In this document: piece after piece, positions 32,101 through 43,757 of the stretch | Numbering within the stretch: position 1 is the first letter of the stretch | Layout: each line of letters opens with the position of its first letter | NCBI GenBank assembly: GCA_009921265.1 | Contig: RFYV01000001.1 | Coordinates: forward strand, 1-64,000 | DNA from: Betaproteobacteria bacterium | GTDB taxonomy: Bacteria; Pseudomonadota; Gammaproteobacteria; Burkholderiales; Burkholderiaceae_C | Direction of reading: 5' to 3' | Length of the DNA stretch: 64,000 nucleotides | Notes under the pieces: model-generated | Databases searched by the model: none | What the model was told of the DNA's origin: nothing | The model's input: the letters and a program-made list of their open reading frames with translations, nothing else | Translations under genes and position numbers: made by a program

Positions 32101-32414
32101 TAGCGACCAAAGGCACAGCAGCAGCCATTTCAAATGCGGGTATCTCTGTGACTGCAGTTAACAAGGTTACCGAAGGTCGTCCCCATGTTGTCGATATGAT
32201 CAAAAACAATGAAATCGCATTGGTTATCAACACCGTTGAAGAGCGCAGAAATGCAATTGCGGATTCTCGTCAAATTCGCACTTCTGCATTGCTGGCGCGG
32301 GTCACCACCTTTACTACCATCGCTGGCGCACAAGCTGCTGTTGAGGGAATGAAATACATGGATAATTTAGACGTGTATTCAATTCAAGAATTACACGCAC
32401 AACTCAAAGCATAA
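29181..32414 (+). CDS. carB: Carbamoyl-phosphate synthase large subunit
   Basis: 1077 aa; [37 protein letters not shown] and duplicated ATP-grasp halves. Confidence 0.98.
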   Translation: MPKRTDIKSILIIGAGPIIIGQACEFDYSGVQACKALREEGYKVILINSNPATIMTDPATADVIYIEPITWQTVAKIIAKENPDAILPTMGGQTALNCALDLWRNGVLDQYTVELIGASPEAIDKAEDRLKFKDAMTKIGLGSARSGIAHNMDEAWVVQKSVGFPTVIRPSFTLGGTGGGIAYNAEEFETICKRGLEASPTNELLIEESLLGWKEYEMEVVRDKADNCIIVCSIENLDPMGVHTGDSITVAPAQTLTDKEYQIMRNASLAVLREIGVDTGGSNVQFSINPKDGRMIVIEMNPRVSRSSALASKATGFPIAKVAAKLAVGYTLDELRNEITGGATPASFEPSIDYVVTKIPRFAFEKFPTADSRLTTQMKSVGEVMAIGRTFQESFQKALRGLEVGVDGMNEKTQDREVLEKELGEPGPDRIWYVGDAFAMGMSVQEVFDLTKIDPWFLIQIEEIVKIELELETTTLEAITPKEFRILKKKGFSDRRMAKLLKKTEKQVRDHRRSLGIRPVYKRVDTCAAEFATNTAYMYSTYEEECEAEPTNNKKIMVLGGGPNRIGQGIEFDYCCVHAAMAMREDGYETIMVNCNPETVSTDYDTSDRLYFEPLTLEDVLEIVDKEKPLGVIVQYGGQTPLKLALGLEAEGVPIIGTSPDMIDAAEDRERFQKLLHQLGLRQPPNATARTEPEALEKAAQLGYPLVVRPSYVLGGRAMEIVHEQRDLERYMREAVKVSNDSPVLLDRFLNDAIECDVDCLSDGETTFIGGVMEHIEQAGVHSGDSACSLPPYSLSSETIIELKRQTSAMAKALHVVGLMNVQFAIQHVDDKDVIYILEVNPRASRTVPYVSKATGIQLAKVAARCMAGQSLASQCIMHEVTPPYFSVKEAVFPFVKFPGVDTILGPEMKSTGEVMGVGKTFGEAFVKSQLGAGTKLPRPTDNVKKVFLTVKNNDKPRAVNIARQLSAMGFELLATKGTAAAISNAGISVTAVNKVTEGRPHVVDMIKNNEIALVINTVEERRNAIADSRQIRTSALLARVTTFTTIAGAQAAVEGMKYMDNLDVYSIQELHAQLKA

Positions 32415-32420
32415 AAAATC

Positions 32421-32897
32421 ATGGCCACTATTCCAATTACCAAGCGCGGCGCTGAAAAACTCAAAGAAGAGTTGCACGAACTCAAAACTGTGCAACGTCC
32501 ATGGGTGATCAACGCTATTGCTGAGGCGCGTGCGCAAGGCGATTTAAGCGAAAATGCGGAGTACGATGCGGCCAAAGATAGACAAGGTTTTATTGAGGGC
32601 CGTATTCAAGAAATTGAAAGCAAATTGTCGATTGCGCAAATCATCGATCCCACTTCATTGAATGCTGAAGGTAAAGTGGTATTTGGCTCGACCGTCGAGT
32701 TAGAAGACGAAAAAACAGGCGAAAAAGTAACCTATCAAATAGTGGGAGAAGACGAAGCCGATCTCAAACTAGGACTGATTAATATCAGCAGTCCCATCTC
32801 ACGTGCCATGATAGGTAAAGAAGAAGGCGATGTAGCCGAGGTGCAAGCACCTGGTGGCATCAAGCGATATGAAATCATCGCCGTTCACTACCGTTAA
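32421..32897 (+). CDS. greA: Transcription elongation factor GreA
   Basis: [17 protein letters not shown]...[33 protein letters not shown]. Confidence 0.97.
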   Translation: MATIPITKRGAEKLKEELHELKTVQRPWVINAIAEARAQGDLSENAEYDAAKDRQGFIEGRIQEIESKLSIAQIIDPTSLNAEGKVVFGSTVELEDEKTGEKVTYQIVGEDEADLKLGLINISSPISRAMIGKEEGDVAEVQAPGGIKRYEIIAVHYR

Positions 32898-32924
32898 GCA
32901 TCAAGAAGATTGATTGCTTTTTTT
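32897..32924 (+). terminator. Intrinsic terminator of greA, lying inside the 3' end of the convergent yhbY-like gene
   Basis: AGCATCAA - GAAGA - TTGATTGCT stem (one bulge) followed by TTTTTTT. Confidence 0.7.
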
Positions 32925-33377
32925 GATTGATTTGAGCTTGGGCTTGTTGCGCTTGACTTGACCGCCAGGCGTTAATCGTTGGTTGCCCAGTACACGGACC
33001 ATTTTCACTTCAGGTCTTTGCCCGCCACGCTTGCTGTATTTCAAAACTTTGAAGTCTCTTGGGCCCGCCATTCGATCTTCATCAACCGTGCGTTGTTTTT
33101 CGGGTTGGGGTCTCCAAAGCACCAAAAGTTTGCCAATGTGTTGAATGGGCGCGGCGTTCAGTTGATCTGCCAAGGTTTGATACATCGCTTCACGAGCAAC
33201 CCGATCGTCGCCATGGACGCGAATTTTTATCAAACCGTGTGAATTGAGGGCTGAGTCAGTTTCTTTGATGACGGAGGGGGTTAATCCATCCCCGCCGATC
33301 ATAACCAATGGGTCTAAGTGATGGGCTTGTGCGCGATGCACCTTACGTTGGGAGGGTGTTAAGAGTATGGCAGTCAT
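32901..33377 (-). CDS. YhbY family (CRM domain) RNA-binding protein
   Basis: LTPSQRKVHRAQAHHLDPLVMIGGDGLTPSVIKETDSALNSHGLIKIRVHGDDR; basic C-terminal tail. Confidence 0.9.
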   Translation of the reverse strand: MTAILLTPSQRKVHRAQAHHLDPLVMIGGDGLTPSVIKETDSALNSHGLIKIRVHGDDRVAREAMYQTLADQLNAAPIQHIGKLLVLWRPQPEKQRTVDEDRMAGPRDFKVLKYSKRGGQRPEVKMVRVLGNQRLTPGGQVKRNKPKLKSIKKSNQSS

Positions 33378-33412
33378 AGGCGCTATTATCCCTGCTCCCG
33401 AGAGGAAAAGAG

Positions 33413-34084
33413 TTGAAAGTTAAAACACAAAGCAAAAAAGTCAATAAATCATGGCTCAATGACCATGTCAATGACCCGTATGTCAAATTAGCAAAAAAAG
33501 ATGGATACCGTGCTCGTGCGGCCTATAAGCTTAAAGAAATAGACGAAACCATGGGGCTGATCAAGCCTGGGCATGTCATTGTTGATTTAGGATCAACACC
33601 AGGCGCATGGAGTCAATATGTTCGTCGAAAACTTTCGCCCCAAGGCGCAGCAGTTGGCGACCTCAACGGGGTCATCATCTCCGTCGATTTATTGCCGATG
33701 GAGCCCGTTGAAGGCGTTATTTTTTTACAAGGTGATTTTCGAGAAGACGAGATAAATCAACAATTATTGAAAGTCTTGGATGGGCGACCCGTCAATGTGG
33801 TGGCGTCGGATATGGCTCCCAATTTATCGGGTATTGAATCGGCTGACGCGGCACGCATTGCACATCTCGTGGAATTAGCCATCGAATTTTCTATTCAATA
33901 TTTGCACCCGCAAGGCGCGTTGATCACCAAGGTTTTTCACGGCAGTGGTTACAGCCAATTGGCCAAACTTTTTAAGGAAACCTTCAAGGTTGTTAAGCCT
34001 TTTAAACCCAAGGCCAGTCGTGATAAATCTTCAGAAACCTTTTTGGTTGGCGTTGGACTCAAATCGCACACAAAAAGCAAATAA
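33413..34084 (+). CDS. rlmE: 23S rRNA (uridine-2'-O)-methyltransferase RlmE/FtsJ
   Basis: TTG start; [54 protein letters not shown]. Confidence 0.95.
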   Translation: MKVKTQSKKVNKSWLNDHVNDPYVKLAKKDGYRARAAYKLKEIDETMGLIKPGHVIVDLGSTPGAWSQYVRRKLSPQGAAVGDLNGVIISVDLLPMEPVEGVIFLQGDFREDEINQQLLKVLDGRPVNVVASDMAPNLSGIESADAARIAHLVELAIEFSIQYLHPQGALITKVFHGSGYSQLAKLFKETFKVVKPFKPKASRDKSSETFLVGVGLKSHTKSK

Positions 34085-34277
34085 ACCTATTTAATTGAAT
34101 ACAAAATAATTATATAATGATGGGTGGATTTCTGCTTCAGCCCTTCAAAAAACAATACCCTTTTTTATAAGTGGCTGAAATGTATCGCTTTTGAGGATTT
34201 ACTTCTTGAAAAGCCTAAAATAAGTCGCAAATGTACTTGAAGCCCTGTCTCAAGTGCTGTTCATTCTGGAGCCTATT

Positions 34278-36188
34278 TTGAACAATCAATGGTTCTCTAA
34301 ACTTGCTGTTTGGCTAGTCATCGCCTTGGTACTGTTTACTGTTTTTAAACAATTCGATACCCGAAGCGGTACAAGCTCGGGCTACATGGCCTATTCTGAT
34401 TTCTTAGATGAGGTGCGAAGCAAACGCATCAAAACTGCGACCATCCAAGAGGGACAAGGCGGCACAGAAATCATCGCTGTTACGAATGACGAAAGAAAAA
34501 TTCGAACCAACGCAACGTATTTAGATCGCGGCTTGGTGGGTGACTTGATCGCCAACAACGTGAAGTTTGACGTGAAGCCACGTGAAGAAGGTTCATTGCT
34601 TATGACTCTTCTCGTCAGTTGGGGCCCCATGTTGTTGCTAATTGGCGTGTGGATTTATTTCATGCGACAAATGCAAGGCGGTGGCAAAGGTGGCGCATTC
34701 AGTTTTGGCAAAAGCAAAGCGCGCATGCTCGATGAAAGTAGCAATCAAGTCACATTTGCAGACGTTGCGGGTTGCGACGAAGCCAAAGAAGAAGTCAAAG
34801 AAGTGGTTGACTTTCTCAAAGACCCACAAAAATTTCAAAAGCTCGGCGGACGTATTCCACGTGGCTTGTTATTGGTTGGTCCTCCAGGAACGGGCAAAAC
34901 ATTGATAGCCAAAGGAATTGCTGGCGAAGCCAAGGTACCTTTCTTCAGTATTTCTGGTTCTGACTTTGTTGAAATGTTTGTGGGTGTGGGTGCTGCACGT
35001 GTGCGTGACATGTTTGAAAACGCAAAAAAAAACGCACCTTGCATTATCTTTATCGATGAGATCGATGCCGTGGGTCGTCAACGTGGCGCTGGCCTCGGTG
35101 GTGGTAACGATGAGCGTGAACAAACACTCAATCAAATGTTGGTTGAGATGGATGGGTTTGAAACCAATCTCGGTGTGATAGTTGTCGCAGCAACCAACCG
35201 TCCCGATATTTTGGATTCGGCTTTGCTCAGACCTGGACGCTTTGATAGACAGGTCTATGTCACATTGCCTGATATTCGTGGCCGTGAACAAATTCTTAAT
35301 GTACACATGCGAAAAATTCCTGTGGGACAAGATGTGGCGCCTGCTGTGATTGCACGCGGGACACCAGGCATGAGTGGCGCTGATTTAGCCAATCTCACCA
35401 ACGAGGCCGCATTGATGGCCGCTCGACGCAATGCACGAGTGGTTGAGATGCAAGACTTTGAAAAAGCAAAAGACAAAATTTTGATGGGCCCCGAGCGTAA
35501 AAGTATGGTCATGCCCGAAGAAGAAAAGCGCAACACTGCTTATCACGAATCGGGTCATGCGCTCATTGGCAAACTCTTGCCTAAATGCGATCCTGTTCAC
35601 AAAGTTACCATCATTCCGCGTGGTCGCGCTTTGGGCGTCACCATGAGTTTGCCCGAAAAAGATCGCTACAGTTACGACAGCGAATACATGCTCAATCAAA
35701 TCAGCATGTTGTTTGGTGGTCGTATTGCTGAAGAAGTTTTCATGAAGCAAATGACCACTGGTGCATCCAATGACTTCGAGCGAGCAACACAAATTGCGCG
35801 CGACATGGTGATGCGCTATGGGATGACTCAGGCTTTAGGCCCGATGGTTTATTCTGAAAACGAAGGCGAAGTGTTTTTAGGACGATCCGTTACCAAAACA
35901 ACCCACATGAGTGAGTCCACCATGCAAAAAGTGGATAACGAAGTTCGTCAAATCATTGATCGCCAATACGACTTGGCACGCAAACTGATTGAAGAAAATT
36001 CTGACAAGATGCACGCCATGGCTAATGCACTTTTGGAGTGGGAAACCATTGATGCTGATCAGCTCGATGACATCATGGCAGGTAGACCGCCGCGTCCTCC
36101 TAAAGATTGGACACCTCGCACACCTTCTTCTGGTGATGGTGGTGGTAATACAGCTGTACCCGCTCAGCCTTCTCCTAAAGTGGCCTGA
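34278..36188 (+). CDS. ftsH: ATP-dependent zinc metalloprotease FtsH
   Basis: [12 protein letters not shown] (TTG start at 34278; ORF track opens at GTG 34254); [25 protein letters not shown] zinc site. Confidence 0.96.
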   Translation: MNNQWFSKLAVWLVIALVLFTVFKQFDTRSGTSSGYMAYSDFLDEVRSKRIKTATIQEGQGGTEIIAVTNDERKIRTNATYLDRGLVGDLIANNVKFDVKPREEGSLLMTLLVSWGPMLLLIGVWIYFMRQMQGGGKGGAFSFGKSKARMLDESSNQVTFADVAGCDEAKEEVKEVVDFLKDPQKFQKLGGRIPRGLLLVGPPGTGKTLIAKGIAGEAKVPFFSISGSDFVEMFVGVGAARVRDMFENAKKNAPCIIFIDEIDAVGRQRGAGLGGGNDEREQTLNQMLVEMDGFETNLGVIVVAATNRPDILDSALLRPGRFDRQVYVTLPDIRGREQILNVHMRKIPVGQDVAPAVIARGTPGMSGADLANLTNEAALMAARRNARVVEMQDFEKAKDKILMGPERKSMVMPEEEKRNTAYHESGHALIGKLLPKCDPVHKVTIIPRGRALGVTMSLPEKDRYSYDSEYMLNQISMLFGGRIAEEVFMKQMTTGASNDFERATQIARDMVMRYGMTQALGPMVYSENEGEVFLGRSVTKTTHMSESTMQKVDNEVRQIIDRQYDLARKLIEENSDKMHAMANALLEWETIDADQLDDIMAGRPPRPPKDWTPRTPSSGDGGGNTAVPAQPSPKVA

Positions 36189-37063
36189 TGCCTGTCAGCC
36201 ACGATCAGATGAACATGGGGCTTCGGCCCCATTTGCCTTTTTGGCAAACCTCTCGCTTTCAACTCTCGCTCAAGCTTCCCTTGGTAATGGGCATTGTGAA
36301 TGTCACGCCAGATTCTTTTTCTGATGGCGGACATTTTCATCATGTCGATGCCGTACTCCAACATGCACATCAATTAATTGATGAGGGTGCCGACTTATTA
36401 GATATTGGAGGCGAGTCTTCAAGACCGGGCGCACCCGCATTGCATGCCGATGAAGAATGGTCTCGCATAGAGCCTGTGCTCAAACAACTCATAGCTATTC
36501 AGCATCCTATTTCAGTAGATACCTATCACGCTATGAATATGCAACGTGCACTCGATATCGGTGTGGATATCATCAATGACATTTGGGGCTTTAGGCAACC
36601 AGGGGCTATCGAAGTGGTGGCCCATCATCCGAACTGCGGTATGTGCATCATGCACATGCACGGGAATCCACAAAACATGCAACGCAATCCATTACAAGCC
36701 GATGCGGTGCATACGGTCAGGCATTTTTTAAATGAACAAATACAAACCGCTTTGTCGCATGGCATTGATCCGCATCGCATATTGATCGATCCTGGCATTG
36801 GATTTGGAAAATCAGTGGCGCAAAATTTTTCATTATTACACCACCAAGACCAATTGCTTCAGTTGGGTTATCCACTCTTGGCGGGATGGTCACGCAAATC
36901 ATCATTAGGTGTGGTGACGCAGACATCGGTCGGTCAAAGGCTTGTGCCCAGTGTGGCTGCTATGTTATTAGCCGTTGAGCGCGGTGCCCATGTGGTTAGG
37001 GTGCATGATGTGGCCGCTACGGTTCAAGCCTTGCAAGTGCGCGCAGCAGCCTTGCAAATTTGA
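36188..37063 (+). CDS. folP: Dihydropteroate synthase
   Basis: [37 protein letters not shown]. Confidence 0.96.
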   Translation: MPVSHDQMNMGLRPHLPFWQTSRFQLSLKLPLVMGIVNVTPDSFSDGGHFHHVDAVLQHAHQLIDEGADLLDIGGESSRPGAPALHADEEWSRIEPVLKQLIAIQHPISVDTYHAMNMQRALDIGVDIINDIWGFRQPGAIEVVAHHPNCGMCIMHMHGNPQNMQRNPLQADAVHTVRHFLNEQIQTALSHGIDPHRILIDPGIGFGKSVAQNFSLLHHQDQLLQLGYPLLAGWSRKSSLGVVTQTSVGQRLVPSVAAMLLAVERGAHVVRVHDVAATVQALQVRAAALQI

Positions 37064-37094
37064 GACAATACAACTTTTAAATATAAATCATTTC

Positions 37095-38435
37095 ATGACC
37101 CGACAATACTTTGGAACAGACGGCATTCGTGGCATAGTAGGGTATCAGCCTATAACGCCTGACTTCATGTTGCGCTTGGCACATGCGGTCGGTCAAGTGC
37201 TCAAACGTCACCACAAACGCCCAACGGTATTGATTGGAAAAGATACACGCATATCGGGCTACATGTTGGAATCGGCCTTAGAAGCGGGATTCAATTCTGC
37301 GGGCGTGGATGTTTTGCTACTCGGCCCTATTCCTACACCAGCCGTTGCTTATCTCACCCGCGCACAACGCGCGTCCTTGGGTGTGGTCATCAGCGCCAGT
37401 CACAATGCTTTTCAAGACAACGGCATTAAATTTTTTAATGCGCAAGGCAGCAAGTTGAACGACGCGTGGGAAATTGAAGTCGAACAACAATTGCAATTAG
37501 AGTCTCGCTGGGCACAATCGGCCGATTTAGGAAAAACCAAACGACTCGATGATGCAGCTGGCCGCTATATTGAGTTTTGTAAAAATGCATTTGCAAGAGA
37601 TTTGAATTTAGATGGACTCAAAATTGTGGTCGACGCTGCTCACGGCGCCGCTTACCAAATTGCACCCAAAGTTTTTCATGAATTGGGCGCGCAGGTTTTT
37701 TCAATCGGATGTGCGCCCAATGGTTTGAATATCAATGACCATGTGGGAGCAACGCATCCACAAGCGTTGCTTTCAGCGGTGCAAGAGCACAAAGCAGATT
37801 GGGGTATTGCACTCGATGGCGATGCCGATCGTTTGCAGTTGGTTGATGCCAATGGTCGATTGTTCAATGGCGACGAGTTGCTTTATTTGATGTTGCAAGA
37901 TCGCATCAAGCGTGGTGAAACAATCAAAGGTGTGGTGGGCACTTTGATGACCAATTTGGCGATCGAAAAAGCCATACATGCTTTAGGCGTTGATTTTGTC
38001 AGAGCTAAAGTAGGCGACCGTTATGTATTGGAAGAACTAGAAAAAAACAAATGGATTTTGGGCGGTGAAGGCTCGGGACATTTGCTAGCTTTGGATAAGC
38101 ATTCAACCGGTGACGGCTTGGTGAGTTCATTGTTGGTTTTAGAGGCCTGTGTGCGTGCCAAACAAACGCCGAGTCAATTGTTGCAAGGCATTTCTTTGTA
38201 TCCGCAAACACTCATCAATGTTCGTTTGCAAGCGGGGCAAGATTGGAAGTCGTCAGATGCTCTCGTTCAAGCCCAAGAAAAAGCGCTCAAACAACTCGGT
38301 GATACGGGCAGAATTTTGATACGACCCAGCGGCACCGAGCCACTGCTACGAGTGATGGTGGAGGCCCAAGATGCTCAGTTGTCACAAAGTTGTGCGCAAA
38401 TGATCGCTCAATCGATCAATTTATCTCAAAAATAA
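37095..38435 (+). CDS. glmM: Phosphoglucosamine mutase
   Basis: [54 protein letters not shown]; start set at the internal Met at 37095. Confidence 0.97.
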   Translation: MTRQYFGTDGIRGIVGYQPITPDFMLRLAHAVGQVLKRHHKRPTVLIGKDTRISGYMLESALEAGFNSAGVDVLLLGPIPTPAVAYLTRAQRASLGVVISASHNAFQDNGIKFFNAQGSKLNDAWEIEVEQQLQLESRWAQSADLGKTKRLDDAAGRYIEFCKNAFARDLNLDGLKIVVDAAHGAAYQIAPKVFHELGAQVFSIGCAPNGLNINDHVGATHPQALLSAVQEHKADWGIALDGDADRLQLVDANGRLFNGDELLYLMLQDRIKRGETIKGVVGTLMTNLAIEKAIHALGVDFVRAKVGDRYVLEELEKNKWILGGEGSGHLLALDKHSTGDGLVSSLLVLEACVRAKQTPSQLLQGISLYPQTLINVRLQAGQDWKSSDALVQAQEKALKQLGDTGRILIRPSGTEPLLRVMVEAQDAQLSQSCAQMIAQSINLSQK

Positions 38436-38472
38436 ATACTAATTAGTTAATAATAGACCCGTCTAAATTATT

Positions 38473-38490
38473 TTGACACGGTTTTGTCAT
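38473..38490 (+). promoter_or_regulatory. Candidate Pho box upstream of pstS
   Basis: TTGACAC-GGTT-TTGTCAT, two 7-mers separated by 4 nt; the 3' half fits the CTGTCAT-type half-site well, the 5' half weakly. Lies 78 nt upstream of the pstS ATG. Confidence 0.5.
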
Positions 38491-38567
38491 ATTTGAAGGT
38501 TATCTTCAAGTCTGCTCTTGATCAAGATTGTTGACAAGACACCGTAGTCCTTTACTTTGGAGTTGAC

Positions 38568-39587
38568 ATGTTAAAAATGAAATCAATGCTAGTCGCGCTT
38601 GGAATTACAGCACTCACTGCCACTGCTTGGGCGGCTGATATCACAGGTGCAGGTGCCACCTTTCCTTACCCCATGTATGCCAAGTGGGCTGAAGCCTACA
38701 AAAAAGCCAGCGATGTGGGTCTTAATTACCAATCCATTGGATCGTCTGGTGGTATCCGTCAAATCAAAGCCAAGACCGTTACATTTGGTGCCAGTGATGC
38801 ACCTTTGAGCGGTGAAGAGTTGGACAAAGACGGATTGGTTCAGTTTCCTGCCATTATTGGAGGCACTGTACCTGTTATTAATTTAGAAGGCTTCAAGCCC
38901 GGTGAATTGCGCGTTACAGGTGCTGTTTTGGCTGATATGTTCATGGGAACAATCAGTAATTGGAATGACGCCAAAATTGCCGCACACAATCCTGGCAAAA
39001 AACTACCCGATCAAGCCATCACAGTTGTGCATCGCGCAGATGGTTCTGGTACTACTTTTAATTTCACCGATTATTTGAATGAAGTGAGTAAGTCTTGGGC
39101 CGAAAAAGTAGGCAAGGGCGCAGCAGTTAAATGGCCTGCCAACTCTTCAGTGGGTGGTAAAGGTAATGAGGGCGTTGCTGCCAACGTTTCTCGCATCAAA
39201 GGATCTTTGGGTTATGTGGAGTATGCCTACGCAAAGAAAAACAATATTCCTCATTTGGCCTTACAAAATAAAGATGGTAAATATGTAGAGCCCGATGATT
39301 TGACTTTTGCGGCCGCTGCCGCTGGCGCTGATTGGTTCAGCGTTCCAGGTATGGCGTTATCCATCGTCAATCAAAAAGGTGCAACAGCTTGGCCGATCAG
39401 TACAGCCTCTTTTATTTTGATGTACAAAGATCCTTCAGACAAGACTGCTTCCAAAGAAGTCATTAAATTTTTTGACTGGGCTTTTAAGAACGGCAAGAAG
39501 ATGGCTGAAGAGCTAGATTATGTGGCGCTTCCCGATGCGCTAACCAATCAAATTCGCCAGCGTGTGTGGTCACAGATTAAAAATTAA
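38568..39587 (+). CDS. pstS: Phosphate ABC transporter substrate-binding protein PstS
   Basis: Signal peptide; ITGAGATFPYPMYAKWAEAYKK, QSIGSSGGIRQI, HRADGSGTTFNFTDYL. Confidence 0.97.
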   Translation: MLKMKSMLVALGITALTATAWAADITGAGATFPYPMYAKWAEAYKKASDVGLNYQSIGSSGGIRQIKAKTVTFGASDAPLSGEELDKDGLVQFPAIIGGTVPVINLEGFKPGELRVTGAVLADMFMGTISNWNDAKIAAHNPGKKLPDQAITVVHRADGSGTTFNFTDYLNEVSKSWAEKVGKGAAVKWPANSSVGGKGNEGVAANVSRIKGSLGYVEYAYAKKNNIPHLALQNKDGKYVEPDDLTFAAAAAGADWFSVPGMALSIVNQKGATAWPISTASFILMYKDPSDKTASKEVIKFFDWAFKNGKKMAEELDYVALPDALTNQIRQRVWSQIKN

Positions 39588-39598
39588 GTGTGGATAAT

Positions 39599-39631
39599 GT
39601 CATGCCATCACCCTATAGGTCATGGTATGAC
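39599..39631 (+). promoter_or_regulatory. pstS-pstC intercistronic stem-loop
   Basis: GTCATGCCAT (39599-39608) / ATGGTATGAC (39622-39631), 10-bp stem with one G-U pair and 13-nt loop. Confidence 0.6.
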
Positions 39632-39659
39632 TTATTCCTTATCATTGAGTGATTGACTC

Positions 39660-40664
39660 ATGTCACAAGGGCTCATCATGGACGCATCAGTTGCCGTTAA
39701 TAATATGCCCACACAAGGCATGCTTGCTGTTGTCAAAAAACAGCGTCTGCAAGACTTTTTTTTTCATAAAATCACTTTAACTTTTTCGTTGTTGGTTTTA
39801 TTTGCCTTAATGGGCATTATTGTTTCTCTCATCATCAACGCATGGCCAGCCTTTTCAAAATTCGGTTTGTCATTTATTTGGCGTGTTGAATGGGATATCG
39901 TTAATCAAGAGTTTGGTGCTGCGATCGCTATTTTTGGCACGGTCATGAGTGCCGTTATTGCTTTGATTATTGCGGTGCCGCTTTCTTTTGGCATTGCACT
40001 TTTCTTAACTGAAACATGTCCCACTTATTTACGTAGACCTTTGGGTACGGCCATCGAATTATTGGCCGCTGTGCCTTCTATTATTTATGGCATGTTTGGT
40101 TTGTTTGTGTTTGCGCCCTTATTTGCAGATTATGGTCAGCCTGCGCTACAAAGCGTGCTTGGAAAAATGCCCATCATTGGCAGCTTATTTGGTGGTGCCA
40201 TGAACGGAATTGGTATTTTGGCTGCAGGCATTGTGTTGGCCTTCATGATTTTGCCTTTTATTGCGGCGGTGATGCGCGATGTGTTTGAAATTGTACCCCC
40301 TGTGTTGCGCGAATCTGCGTATGGATTGGGTTGCACCACATGGGAGGTTGTGCGCCACATCGTGTTGCCATACACACAAAAAGGTGTGATTGGCGGAATC
40401 ATGCTGGGTATGGGACGCGCTTTAGGAGAAACCATGGCGGTCACATTTGTTATTGGTAATTCGCAACGATTGAGTGCATCTTTATTTTCTCCTGGTACAT
40501 CCATTGCGTCTACCTTAGCCAATGAATTTGGCGAAGCAGACGACTTTCATTTATCTACTTTATTCGCCTTGGGTTTTTTGTTGTTTGTCATCACATTGGT
40601 TGTCTTAGCTGCAGCCAAAATTATGATCAGACGCACAGAAAAATCCAAAGGCAGCAAAACTTAA
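39660..40664 (+). CDS. pstC: Phosphate ABC transporter permease PstC
   Basis: Multi-[62 protein letters not shown]. Confidence 0.96.
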   Translation: MSQGLIMDASVAVNNMPTQGMLAVVKKQRLQDFFFHKITLTFSLLVLFALMGIIVSLIINAWPAFSKFGLSFIWRVEWDIVNQEFGAAIAIFGTVMSAVIALIIAVPLSFGIALFLTETCPTYLRRPLGTAIELLAAVPSIIYGMFGLFVFAPLFADYGQPALQSVLGKMPIIGSLFGGAMNGIGILAAGIVLAFMILPFIAAVMRDVFEIVPPVLRESAYGLGCTTWEVVRHIVLPYTQKGVIGGIMLGMGRALGETMAVTFVIGNSQRLSASLFSPGTSIASTLANEFGEADDFHLSTLFALGFLLFVITLVVLAAAKIMIRRTEKSKGSKT

Positions 40665-40674
40665 AAGCTATATT

Positions 40675-41523
40675 ATGGACCTTCAAATTTATCAACGCAG
40701 AAAAATGGTTAACCAAGTTGGCCTCACGCTCTCAATGTTTGCCATGTGTTTAGGCTTATTTGTTTTGGTTTGGATTTTGTTTGTTCTCTTCAAAAATGGA
40801 ATTCAATCGCTCGATTGGGCCATGTTCACACATTCCACACCAGCACCCGGTTCAGAAGGCGGTGGATTGGCCAACGCCATCGTCGGCAGTTTAATGATGG
40901 TCTTGGTCACCACCGTTATTGGAACACCGATTGGTATTTTGGCGGGCGTTTATTTGGCAGAATACGGGGACGAAAGCTATACAGCAGAGCTCACACGATT
41001 TGTAACCGATATCATGTTGTCTGCACCTTCCATTGTTTTGGGATTATTTGTTTACGCGATTTTGGTCGCGCAAGTCAAACACTTTTCAGGCTGGGCAGGT
41101 TCATTGGCATTAGGTTTAATTGCGATTCCTGTGATTGTGAGAACCACCGAAAACATGTTGCGCTTGGTGCCCGGTAGTTTGCGTGAAGCCGCATTTGCAT
41201 TAGGCGCACCGCGCTGGAAAGTGGCCACCATGGTTACATTGCGAGCTGCTAAATCGGGTGTAATTACTGGATTGCTGTTGGCCTTAGCGCGTATCAGTGG
41301 CGAAACAGCTCCACTGTTGTTTACTGCACTTAATAACCAATTTTTCTCATGGAATATGAATGCACCGATGGCTAATTTGCCAGTGGTGATTTTTCAGTTT
41401 GCGATGAGCCCCTACGACAACTGGATTCGATTGGCCTGGGGCGGGGCATTGCTCATCACGCTCACCGTTCTGATTCTTAACATCATGGCTCGTGTCTTTT
41501 TCAGAGAAAAAGTACAAGGCTGA
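40675..41523 (+). CDS. pstA: Phosphate ABC transporter permease PstA
   Basis: [45 protein letters not shown]. Confidence 0.96.
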   Translation: MDLQIYQRRKMVNQVGLTLSMFAMCLGLFVLVWILFVLFKNGIQSLDWAMFTHSTPAPGSEGGGLANAIVGSLMMVLVTTVIGTPIGILAGVYLAEYGDESYTAELTRFVTDIMLSAPSIVLGLFVYAILVAQVKHFSGWAGSLALGLIAIPVIVRTTENMLRLVPGSLREAAFALGAPRWKVATMVTLRAAKSGVITGLLLALARISGETAPLLFTALNNQFFSWNMNAPMANLPVVIFQFAMSPYDNWIRLAWGGALLITLTVLILNIMARVFFREKVQG

Positions 41524-41539
41524 TTCAATTCTTAACCAT

Positions 41540-42319
41540 ATGCCAAATACTACACTCATTCCACCCAAATATGCGATTGAAATTCGCAATCTCAATTTTT
41601 TTTACGGCACATTCAAAGGCCTTAAAAATATTGACCTCAATATTGCAGAGCATCAAGTCACGGCCTTCATTGGACCGTCGGGTTGTGGTAAATCCACATT
41701 GCTTCGCACACTCAATCGCATGTACAGTTTGTATCCAGGGCAACGTGCAGAAGGTGAAATTAGTTTTTATGGAAAAAATATTTTAGATGCCGACCAAGAT
41801 TTGAATTTATTAAGAGCGCGAGTCGGCATGGTGTTTCAAAAGCCGACGCCTTTTCCAATGTCGATCTATGGAAACATCGCCTTTGGTATTCGTTTATACG
41901 AAAACCTGTCACGCTCCGACATGGACGATCGCGTCGAATGGGCTTTGAGTAAAGCGGCTATTTGGAATGAAGTCAAAGACAAATTAGGCCAAAGTGGTTT
42001 GTCATTGTCTGGTGGTCAACAACAGCGTTTGTGCATTGCACGAACGGTTGCGGTCAAACCATCGGTGATTTTGCTGGACGAACCCACTTCAGCACTTGAT
42101 CCCATCTCTACGGCTAAAGTCGAAGAGTTGATTAATGAACTAAAAAGTGAATACACCGTTGCTATCGTCACACACAATATGCAACAAGCCGCGCGTGTAT
42201 CCGATTACACCGCTTACATGTACTTGGGCGAGATGGTGGAATTTGGTCAAACCGAGCAAATTTTTATGAAACCCGCGCGTCAAGAAACAGAAGATTACAT
42301 CACTGGCCGATTTGGTTAA
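41540..42319 (+). CDS. pstB: Phosphate ABC transporter ATP-binding protein PstB
   Basis: Walker [51 protein letters not shown]; start set at the internal Met at 41540. Confidence 0.97.
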   Translation: MPNTTLIPPKYAIEIRNLNFFYGTFKGLKNIDLNIAEHQVTAFIGPSGCGKSTLLRTLNRMYSLYPGQRAEGEISFYGKNILDADQDLNLLRARVGMVFQKPTPFPMSIYGNIAFGIRLYENLSRSDMDDRVEWALSKAAIWNEVKDKLGQSGLSLSGGQQQRLCIARTVAVKPSVILLDEPTSALDPISTAKVEELINELKSEYTVAIVTHNMQQAARVSDYTAYMYLGEMVEFGQTEQIFMKPARQETEDYITGRFG

Positions 42320-42336
42320 TTACAAGGAATATTGCA

Positions 42337-43038
42337 ATGGATAAACATATATCAACACAATTTGATTCAGAATTGACCAGCGTTTCGTCGCGTGTTTTAC
42401 AAATGGGTGGCATGGTCGAGGTTCAAATCAGACACGCCATGCTTTCTTTGTCGCAATTCAATGTCGATGAGGCGGATCATGTAATTGCAGAAGAAAAAAA
42501 TATCAATTCCTTAGAGGTGGAAATTGACAAAGACTTGTCCACCATTATTGCGAGACGACAACCAACTGCGCGTGACTTGCGTTTGTTGATGGCTATTTCA
42601 AAAATCACGACTAATTTGGAGCGTGCGGGCGATGAGGCTGAAAAAATTGCGCGTATGGTCAAGCACATTGTGAGTAACGGCACGTATCGCAATTTACCTG
42701 CATCTGAATTGCGCATTGCATCCGATTTGGCTTCTGGTTTGTTGCGCAAAGCCTTGGATGCATTTGCTAGATTAGATGTGAAATCTGCGCTAACGATTCT
42801 CAAAGAAGATGATTTGATTGACACCGAGTTTGACGGTTTTGTTAGAAAACTCATTACTTACATGATGGAAGATCCGCGAACCATTGGACAGGGCCTTGAT
42901 TTGTTGTTTGTGGCCAAAGCCATTGAGCGTATCGGTGACCATTCCAAAAATATAGCTGAGTTTATTATTTATGTGGTGAATGGTAATGATGTGCGTCATA
43001 CATCGATTGCTGACATCGAGTCATCGCTCAATAGTTAA
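42337..43038 (+). CDS. phoU: Phosphate signaling complex protein PhoU
   Basis: STIIARRQPTARDLRLLMAISKITTNLERAGDEAEKIARM; RIGDHSKNIAEFIIY. Confidence 0.96.
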   Translation: MDKHISTQFDSELTSVSSRVLQMGGMVEVQIRHAMLSLSQFNVDEADHVIAEEKNINSLEVEIDKDLSTIIARRQPTARDLRLLMAISKITTNLERAGDEAEKIARMVKHIVSNGTYRNLPASELRIASDLASGLLRKALDAFARLDVKSALTILKEDDLIDTEFDGFVRKLITYMMEDPRTIGQGLDLLFVAKAIERIGDHSKNIAEFIIYVVNGNDVRHTSIADIESSLNS

Positions 43039-43044
43039 AACATC

Positions 43045-43740
43045 ATGCGAAACTTGCCCCGTGTTTTGATTGTTGAAGATGAGTCGGCGATTGCAGAGCT
43101 CATCGCAGTTAATTTACGACACAACGGTTTAACGCCTATATGGGCCGAAAACGCCGAACGTGCACAAATTGAAGTTGATGCTGTGTTGCCTGATGTGATT
43201 TTGCTCGATTGGATGTTGCCTGGGCAAAGCGGGCTTACATTGGCTCGCAAATGGCGTTTGGATAGTCGCACCAAGGGTGTGCCGATTATTATGCTCACCG
43301 CAAAAAGCGAAGAGGGCGATAAAGTCAGTGGCTTAGATGCAGGCGCCGATGACTACATCACCAAGCCTTTTTCGACGCAAGAGTTGTTGGCGCGTATTCG
43401 TGCGGTTTTGCGAAGAAGAACGCCAGAGCAGGCTAGCGACAATGTCACTTTGGGCGAACTCACCTTAGATGGCGCCTCGCATCGTGTATCTCATGCGGGT
43501 CAGCCCATTAAAATGGGGCCTACAGAATTTAAGTTGTTGAATTTTTTAATGCATCATCCAGAGCGCGTACACAGCAGAGCCTCCTTGTTGGATAAGGTTT
43601 GGGGCGATCATGTTTTTATCGAAGAGCGTACCGTCGATGTGCATATCAAGCGTTTGCGAGAGGTGCTCGGTCTTGCTGGCGATATGGTCGAGACCGTGCG
43701 GGGTGCAGGTTATAGAATCACCACCTTACAGCAAAAATAA
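43045..43740 (+). CDS. phoB: Phosphate regulon response regulator PhoB
   Basis: Receiver domain (LIVEDESAIAEL, LLDWMLPGQSG) plus OmpR-type wHTH; directly downstream of phoU. Confidence 0.95.
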   Translation: MRNLPRVLIVEDESAIAELIAVNLRHNGLTPIWAENAERAQIEVDAVLPDVILLDWMLPGQSGLTLARKWRLDSRTKGVPIIMLTAKSEEGDKVSGLDAGADDYITKPFSTQELLARIRAVLRRRTPEQASDNVTLGELTLDGASHRVSHAGQPIKMGPTEFKLLNFLMHHPERVHSRASLLDKVWGDHVFIEERTVDVHIKRLREVLGLAGDMVETVRGAGYRITTLQQK

Positions 43741-43757
43741 TAGTCTGGAATTCAAAA

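Noticed and set aside
34869-35330. 153-aa minus-strand ORF inside ftsH
   Set aside because: Antisense shadow of the conserved AAA domain of FtsH.
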